This document shows positions 57,077 through 64,000 of a stretch of DNA of 64,000 bases, piece after piece. The stretch is from Citrus sinensis (taxonomy: Eukaryota > Streptophyta > Magnoliopsida > Sapindales > Rutaceae): positions 9,794,501-9,858,500 of the forward strand of contig NC_068557.1 in the NCBI RefSeq assembly GCF_022201045.2, written 5' to 3'. The position numbers and the translations under genes are program-made. Position 1 is the first letter of the stretch. Every line of letters begins with the position of its first letter. The notes beneath the pieces were generated by a model that was not told the origin of the DNA, searched no databases, and was given only the letters and a program-made list of their open reading frames with translations.

Positions 57077-58779
57077 ATTTCGACACCGTTCATCTATCAT
57101 TCTCACTCACCACCATTTGAGCTCCACTAGAACTCCTCATTGACTGCCATTGTTGAAGACTTCACTCTTTTTGTTAGAAATCCTAATTTTTGTTGACAAT
57201 TATCAATAATTATTTCTTGTTATTCATTTTGTCTTCTTTGTTAATGATTTTATAATGTCAATATTAATTTGAAGAATCTAATTAATTTGTGGATTTTGAA
57301 ATTTTAAATATTAAAATAAATTATAGGTTTTTTTAAATTATACTGATTATAGTTTTGTGATAAAAAAATCATTCATTACAAATAATGGTTCTAATTAGAT
57401 TTCGTACTAAAATTAGCAGTCAATTTTCTTACTAACATATGTGATTTTCCAATTCATTGTAAAAAATATTTTTGTTAATTATAAATTTCATTTTCACATA
57501 TTTAAAATTTCCCACCAAAATTTCAAAAAAAAGAAGTATGAAATTAAAAAAAAAGAGTCACATTCAAAATTGTTCTACTTTACTCCAAAAAATGTTATAA
57601 GTGTGATTGGTAATATCTATTACAAACCTTAGAAAGATATTATTTAGTCATCTTTTCTTGATGCTAGCTAAAATAATAGTAAGGACAATTGTCATTCACT
57701 TCCTAGTAAGTCTTTTTTCTTATAGTGTGAAAACATCAAGTTGGCACAAAGTGATTGCCCACTTCGTCCAAACCCACTTAAGCAAAACCTTCAAATCCGA
57801 CTGCAGCTACCTTCACTTTTGACATTGATTTTGTGTGATTTACACATTTGACAACTTTCTTTCTTCGATGACAGTTGAACTTTCTTTGACATTTTTGTTC
57901 AGCTTCATTTCGTGATCACATAAATCAAATCAAATATGTCCTCTTTCTATGGCAACTTCCTTTATTTGATGGTCGCTTTACTTTCTTTAAGAGTTTTGTG
58001 CAACTTCAAATCATGGTTTTTCTCCTCTTAATTTAAGATCTTGCTTAGCTTCATTTCGCGATGTTATTTTGTTTCCATTAGTTTTGTTCATTAAACATTG
58101 TTTAAGTTGTTTATTGAATTAATATTGGTGATAGTTAAGCATTAGGACATGTATCAGACATGAAAATGGAAATCTTCTTAACATTAAGGTTTGTAAAATG
58201 CCTTTAAGAAATTTTTACTTAAAATGTCTGTTAAAATGAGTTTGAAGAGAAGATTGATATGCCAATCTTTCAAGATATAGTCATATGGCTTATGTTACCC
58301 AAAAACGGTGTGCGCATTTGCCCATGCCAAGCTTCGACAATGTGAGTAGAATGTCTGCATTAACTATTTGTTATGTGCATTTTGCTCATGCCAAGCTTTG
58401 ATGGCTTAGGTACTTTGCGCAATCCTAACTTGGGCAATGTGGGCATGATGTCAGTGTTGCCCAAATGGCCTATTTGCCCATAGGCGATCGCATGCCAACG
58501 CCTATTGCAATATAGGCGACAACATGCCGTCTACCATTACTTTCGAACTTTTTAGAATTATAAAATTAAAAAAGATATAGTAAAAATAGAAGAGTGGTAG
58601 TAAAAATGAATCGAATTTCAAAATCAAGTGAGATGACAACTTGCCAAAAATTGAGCGATAAGGACATTGCTCAAGAATTTCCTGGTCATAATATCTTTCT
58701 TCCTGCTTATAATATCTTTCACTTGCAAGATATTGCGCAGGAAAAAAATGAGACGAGATGCCCGTTACTTAAAATACTT
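57077..58779. other. AT-rich intergenic DNA
   Basis: No gene supported. At 58315-58460 related phrases (TTGCCCATGCCAAGCTTCGA and TTGCTCATGCCAAGCTTTGA) repeat, and at 58470-58530 GCCCATAGGCGATCGCATGCC and CAATATAGGCGACAACATGCC repeat, suggesting small local duplications of unknown origin. Confidence 0.45.
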
Positions 58780-58787
58780 GTTGTCAC

Positions 58788-59167
58788 TATGGATGGCAAT
58801 TTTTCCCGATGGGATGGGATCCTGCGGGATCCCATCCCATTTGGGACTGGATTGAGACATATTTTTGTCCTATAAAAAAATTTGGGACGGGAGTGGAATA
58901 TTTTTTTATCCGAATTACATATGTGGGACGGGAGTGGGATTGACAAATTCCGTCTCATCCCGTCTCATTACCGATTAATAATGAAATTTTTTCCAATTGG
59001 GATGGGATCCCGCAGGATCCCATCTCTTTTGGGACGGGATTGAGACATATTTTTGTCCTAAAAAAAATATAAGGACGGGACTAGGACGTTTTTTCATCCC
59101 ATTTGCATATACGGGATGGGTCTGGGATTGGTAAATCCCATCTCATCCCGTCCCATTGCCAACCCTA
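58788..59167. mobile_element. Non-autonomous hAT element (380 bp) with internal duplication
   Basis: The termini are TATGGATGGCAAT and ATTGCCAACCCTA (11 of 13 inverted matches). The flanking 8-mers are identical: GTTGTCAC at 58780-58787 and 59168-59175. About 70 bp around a palindromic GGGATCC(T/C)GC(G/A)GGATCCC core occurs twice (about 58808-58875 and 58999-59063), separated by about 190 bp. Confidence 0.94.
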
Positions 59168-59175
59168 GTTGTCAC

Positions 59176-59639
59176 CCGAGCAATAGGCATTAGTCACCTA
59201 GATCACAAGGGCTTGTAAGTCTGGCTGACGCATTTATTACTCGGATTGTGGGTTTTGTCTTTTAAGATTGTGAAACACCTGATTTGGTCAGAGTTTTACA
59301 TAATTTTACTTATTTATAAATCTATCAACTCACATTAACCATTTAATGTGGAAAGAAAAGTTTAAAATTACTTAATGGCTTATGTGTGGAAACAAAGAAA
59401 ATGATAAAAATTTCTTTTTCAGATCTGAAAAATATTATTCAACTAATAAAATATCTAATACAGGCGCTATTTATCATTTTAGTTCTACATAAAATAAAAT
59501 CTGCTATTGACTAAATCTTATTAAAGCATGTGATGGAAATGCATAACAGAATGTCTTGAGTTAGCAAGGTTGAGCTATCACTGCTAGGAAGCTGAGCTTC
59601 CACATTTGACTGCTCCTGACTTTCCTTATTTGGTTGCAC
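59176..59639. other. Probable LTR of the copia element
   Basis: The minus strand reads AAGTTTGAGGGGGCAG (polypurine tract, about 59649-59664) followed by TTAAGAGAGTGCAACC. That is the expected order of polypurine tract and 3' LTR for the copia element to the right. The left end of the LTR is not resolved. Confidence 0.4.
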
Positions 59640-62600
59640 TCTCTTAACTGCCCCCTCAAACTTAATAGGTAAGGTTGCACATTAAGTTTGGCTTTAAAAA
59701 AAATTAAATTGGATGAATAAAAGTAGTTTGCTTAAGATGTTTGGAATTTGCTCTTCACTTGGTATATAGTTGATTTCAAGCCCTTTTGCAAGTACTTTGT
59801 CTCTAAGAAAGTGTATATACAACTTAATGTGTTTAGTTCTTGAGTGATAGATTGGATTTTCGGCTAACTTAATGGCACTCTTATTACCACACCAAATATG
59901 TGAAACTGATATACAATGTACTCCCATTTCACTGAACAATTATTGCAGCCATGTCAACTACTCACTCTCTGCATTAGATCTAATTGCTACAAATTGCTTC
60001 TTTGATGACCAGGAGATTAAATTATTTCCTAAATATATACATTAGGCCCAATAGATTTTTTCGTCATTTAAGTCACATGGCTAGTATTCATTTGTGAATC
60101 AGTCAGTTTCATTTCTCATTTTGAACTAAACTTCGAGCCATAATCTTATGTCTCCTTTAAGTATCTTAATACTCGCTTGTAAGTCATTAGATGCTAAAGT
60201 GTAGGACTACCCACATATTGACTTAGCTTATGTATAACAAATGATATTTTTGGTCTGGTTAAAATGAGATATTGCAAGCCACCATCTATGCTTCTATAGC
60301 ATCTTGCATCAATGTATCGTCCTAATAGTCCCTTTACTTCTCTTTAAAGCTTAAACCTTGTGCTTATAAGTGTTTCAATTCTTTTACAATTTAACATTTT
60401 GCCTTAGTGAGTAAGTCTATGATATATTTCTTTTAAGACAAATAAATTTCTCAATCTGCATACAAAACTTCTATACCAAAAAAATAAGATAGAATACCCA
60501 AATCTTTCAACACAAATATAGTGCTAAACTTTGATATAAACTCTTCAAAAACAACTTATGAGTGCTTGTAATAAGAATATCATCAACATATATCAATACC
60601 CTGATCATGGAGTCTTTGCCTATTATAAGCCCTTGAGTTTTGAATGCCCCCTGTATTAAATAACTCTTGAGTTTTTCATACCAATCTCTAGGGACTTATT
60701 TCAAGTCATAGAGAGCCTTTTGCAACTTGCAAACATATTCAGGATATTGTGACTTTTCAAACCCTTTAGGCTGATGCATATAAATTTCATCAGCAAGCTC
60801 TCCATTTAAAAAGACATTATTAACATCTATTTGTCTTATCTTCTAGTCGTATATCACTATTAAACTCAAAACAACTCTCATTGTTGATGGTTTAACTACA
60901 GGGCTAAATATTTCAAAGTAATTTACTATAACTTGTTGGAACCCTTATGCAACTAGTCATGCTTTGTATTTAGTTACATTGCCGTATGTGTTGTACTTAA
61001 TTATGAACACCTATTTGTTATCAACAATTCAATAAGGAGAAGTATTGGGAACCATGATCCATGTACCATTCTTTATCAAAGCATCATATTCATCTTTCAT
61101 GGCTTGAAACCATTTTTTATCAGCCATTGCTTATTTCACTTTATTTGGTCATTTGTTCACAAGGACAACTGTATAAACCTTTGGTTTGAATACACTTATT
61201 TTGTTTTAGGCAATCATTTTACGTGTGTTTTGGGAATGATTTAGTTGAGTAGTGTTTAAAAGAAGTGAATCATTTGTTGGTTCTTGGTTAAGTGGATTAA
61301 GTAATCAGTGTTGGATTATGTTTCTTGTGATTGATGTATATGTGAAGATTGTTGCTGATTTCCTTGATTATTTGTATGTGTAGTTCTTACTGAGTTTTTG
61401 ATATCTCTACTATTAGAACTTGCTAATGGACTAAGATTAAAGCTATCATTAAAATAATATTGAAGAGTATACAAGTTATTAACTTGCTGTTATGTATATA
61501 TGTAAGATGAAGAAGATATGAGAATATGTGATGACTGAAAAATAGTATCAGTAATAAAAAGAAACATATTCTCATAAGAAATGACATGCCTAGCAATATA
61601 AACTTGACCTAAGGGATGTAAACACTTGTATCTTTTGTGGGAAGGGTTGTAACCAATAAAGATACATTTACTGGAATGATAATCAAATTTATGTTTATTG
61701 TAGTCTTTCATATACGGATAACAAATAGAATCAAGACATTTTAGCATAGTGTATTTAGGTTTGTGTTTAAAAAGCTTCACATATGATGACAAGTATTTAA
61801 GTATAAGAGTGGATAGCCTATTTACATGATAAATAGCTATATGGAAAGCATCCCACCAAAACTTGAATGGTAATTTGGCTTGAGCAAGTAAAATAGGCCA
61901 AATTTAACTATATGCCTATATTTTTTTTTCAACTAGGCCATTTTAGTGGTGTATGTAGGGATAAAAGTGTTGGAATATATCATTTTGTTTTAAAAAGTTA
62001 TTGAACACTCTATACTCCCTCCTCCAATTAGATTGTAGCATCTTAATGGTTTTATTGAACTGATTCTCAACCAGCAATTTAAACAGCTTGAATACTTTTA
62101 AAGCTTCATATTTATGTCTTCAGGGTAAATTCAAGTGTATTGACCAAAGTCATCTAAAAAACTAATATAATATCTATAGTTATTTTCGAACAAAGCAAGA
62201 GAGGGTCCCCATAATTTGTATTTATAAGTTCAAACTCTTGAGTAGTTATTGTTTCGATAGTAAGAAAGTGAAGCTTATGATCTTTACCTAACTAACATGT
62301 TGCACAAAAAAATAGTAAATAACAACTTGAGATCCTTTTGAGATGATAGTGCAAGTTTTCAACAAATGCATCAATATTTGATTGCTTTAATAACCAAATC
62401 TCATATATAGAAGAGTTATTTCATTAAAAATTTGATAATAAGGAGTTGTAGTGGTATGAAAGCAATGTTTAAAGGACTGAGCACTTTTATCGACAATAGT
62501 TTTAACAAAATTCAAAACAGAATAATAAAGAGACTTAACATCAAAATGAAAATTGACAAATGACGGCATGGACAAAGGTGTACTAGATTGAACTTGAGAA

Positions 62601-64000
62601 AGACAGGATTAAGGAATTGCAGTAGATAATGAATTAGAATGATGTAATAGTCTATAAAGTCCCTTATTAGGAAGACCTTGTAGAAGAACATGCCCCCTTA
62701 GTTTGTCCTTCGGAAAATAAATATTACAAAGAAATTTAATAATAAGTTTTACATGAGTTGTACGTTTTGAAATATTCAAAGGTTCTTTGTAGTAAAAGGA
62801 ATAAGCAATATATCTTTTAGTGTAATATGTGTGTGATTTCGATATTGTAGTGAACCTTTACAATATAGACATGTATTTCAAATACGAGTAATAGACAAAC
62901 ATTGTCCATTTCTTGTAGCTGATCTTCAACTTTTAAACTCTTCTCACGAATTTATATATTAGCAATACCATTAGTAAGATGGTAAGTACTACTATCAAAA
63001 TACTATCTATTATCAGCAACTCTTTTAAAATTTACAACAAAAACAACTTTAACTTCAGGCATGTATGTTGAGTCTAGTTTGTAGGTACATCGAGGCATAT
63101 AAGCATAAGGTTTTGGTGTGTAAGCATAACAACTAGGATAGAATTAAGGACTATTTTTATAGTTGGCTATAACGTAGTCAGGAGAAGAACCCCTAAAATT
63201 AAAACCAAGATCATAGCTGGTCATATCTCACACTTTTACCTTTTTTAAAATGTTTTGATGGTGCATGTACAAAGTTCTCATGATATCAATTTCAGAAAGC
63301 ATCAGCTGTATGATTTAACTTAAAACCAAATCTAACATTGTAATAGCCAATGATTCATCAGAAGCTTCATGGAAACATAGCTGCACCAATTGACATATTA
63401 GAAAAGGAACACATAGTTTAGATTTTGTTGGCATATTGTTGCGGACCGCTCAAACACTCATCCAGTGACAATATGTTGTCCTCTATTAAAACTATTACCA
63501 AATAGACCATGATTAGAAGGGAAGCCTCTGAGGTAAATATTGTGAAACATTCCCCTGTTATCAACATTGCCCTGGCCACCAAAAATACGATAAAAATGGT
63601 CCTAGTATCTACCCTATACCCTTTTCTTTTGGCATTTCCTCTTATATGAGCATAATTGGCATTAAACACACTATTAACATTTTGATCTTTTTGAGCTTGT
63701 TCTAATTTAGATTCATGTATTAACAATAATGTGCATGCATCATCGAAGCCCATAGTAGTACTAGTAATTAAGGTAGCAACATCAAGATAACGAGGCCCTC
63801 AACCATTTAAGATACGTGACATCAAATCTTTCTATGATAATGGACTGCCAACGATAGGCTAATCTATCAACCATAACTTTCATTTTTAAGCAATAATCCT
63901 CTAGACTTAGTAAATCGTTCCTAAATAAACTCACCTCATATTTTTGTTAAAGGACTTTAGCATGTGATTGAACTCCAAACTTCTTTTCAATTGTTTTCCA
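59640..64000 (-). mobile_element. Decayed Ty1/copia retrotransposon (continues past the window)
   Basis: On minus, in the order expected for copia, come gag-like residues (63418-63753), then integrase and its C-terminal phrase YMKDYNKHKFDYHSSKCIF with HPLGQVYIARHVI (61490-61792). Next are reverse-transcriptase pieces between about 60000 and 60850, including MHQPKGFEKSQYPEYVCKLQ and VLIYVDDILIT. RNase H follows with the closing WCGNKSAIKLAENPIYHSRT and EINYIPSEEQIPNILSKLL (59694-59939). The coding region is broken by many stops and frameshifts, so the copy is dead. Gag and the 5' LTR lie at or beyond the right edge. Confidence 0.88.

Overview
This window is nuclear DNA of a eudicot plant. It has intron-rich plant genes with short exons, AT-rich intergenic DNA, plant retroelement debris and many small DNA transposons. 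The proteins and the repeat style fit a woody rosid such as Citrus, but that is an impression and not a demonstrated assignment. No bacterial operon, CRISPR array or organellar block is present.

Nine cellular genes are supported: eight protein genes and one tRNA. In order they are: a single-exon DUF579 methyltransferase of the arabinogalactan methyltransferase (AGM) type (3392-4246, +); tRNA-Leu(AAG) (4281-4361, -); a seven-exon conserved plant protein of unknown function with a defective-looking splice donor (4865-8256, -); a two-FAS1-domain fasciclin-like arabinogalactan protein, FLA20 type (17581-18603, +); a 13-exon, about 1157-residue secretory-pathway membrane protein with a large ectodomain (19176-26110, -); a YrdC/Sua5 threonylcarbamoyl-AMP synthase (27566-31020, -); the mitochondrial import receptor TOM20 (32385-35033, -); a DCD-domain Asn-rich protein, NRP/B2 type (48792-50440, +); and the SAGA/TREX-2 subunit ENY2 (51721-53537, -), whose start codon is split by an intron. 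I assembled the exons by hand from splice signals and reading-frame continuity. They work as independent housekeeping, cell-wall and stress genes and form no pathway.

The rest is repeats. 1-2.3 kb, 10-16 kb and 59.6-64 kb hold decayed Ty3 and Ty1/copia retrotransposons with minisatellites. 35-47 kb and 53.5-59.2 kb are nurseries of non-autonomous DNA transposons. Many can be bounded exactly by target-site duplications: hAT elements with 8-bp duplications (37294-38636, with a second one nested at 38061-38594; 40698-41417; 58788-59167; a slightly decayed one at 23198-23885), long-TIR Mutator-type elements with a 9-bp duplication (44236-44904, and a sister copy in an intron at 24268-24957), and PIF/Harbinger-type elements with 3-bp duplications (46440-47170; 54965-57073). 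Two SINEs and two truncated LINEs are also present, one of each with a long, clean target duplication.

The most unusual items are: a 250-bp string of five consecutive hairpins (45104-45352); the Harbinger-type element at 54965-57073, which carries the first exon of a universal stress protein gene; a related element end at 8539-9060 whose subterminal region is tandemly duplicated; the split ENY2 start codon; and the uncharacterised 1157-residue membrane protein, which needs a GC-AG intron.
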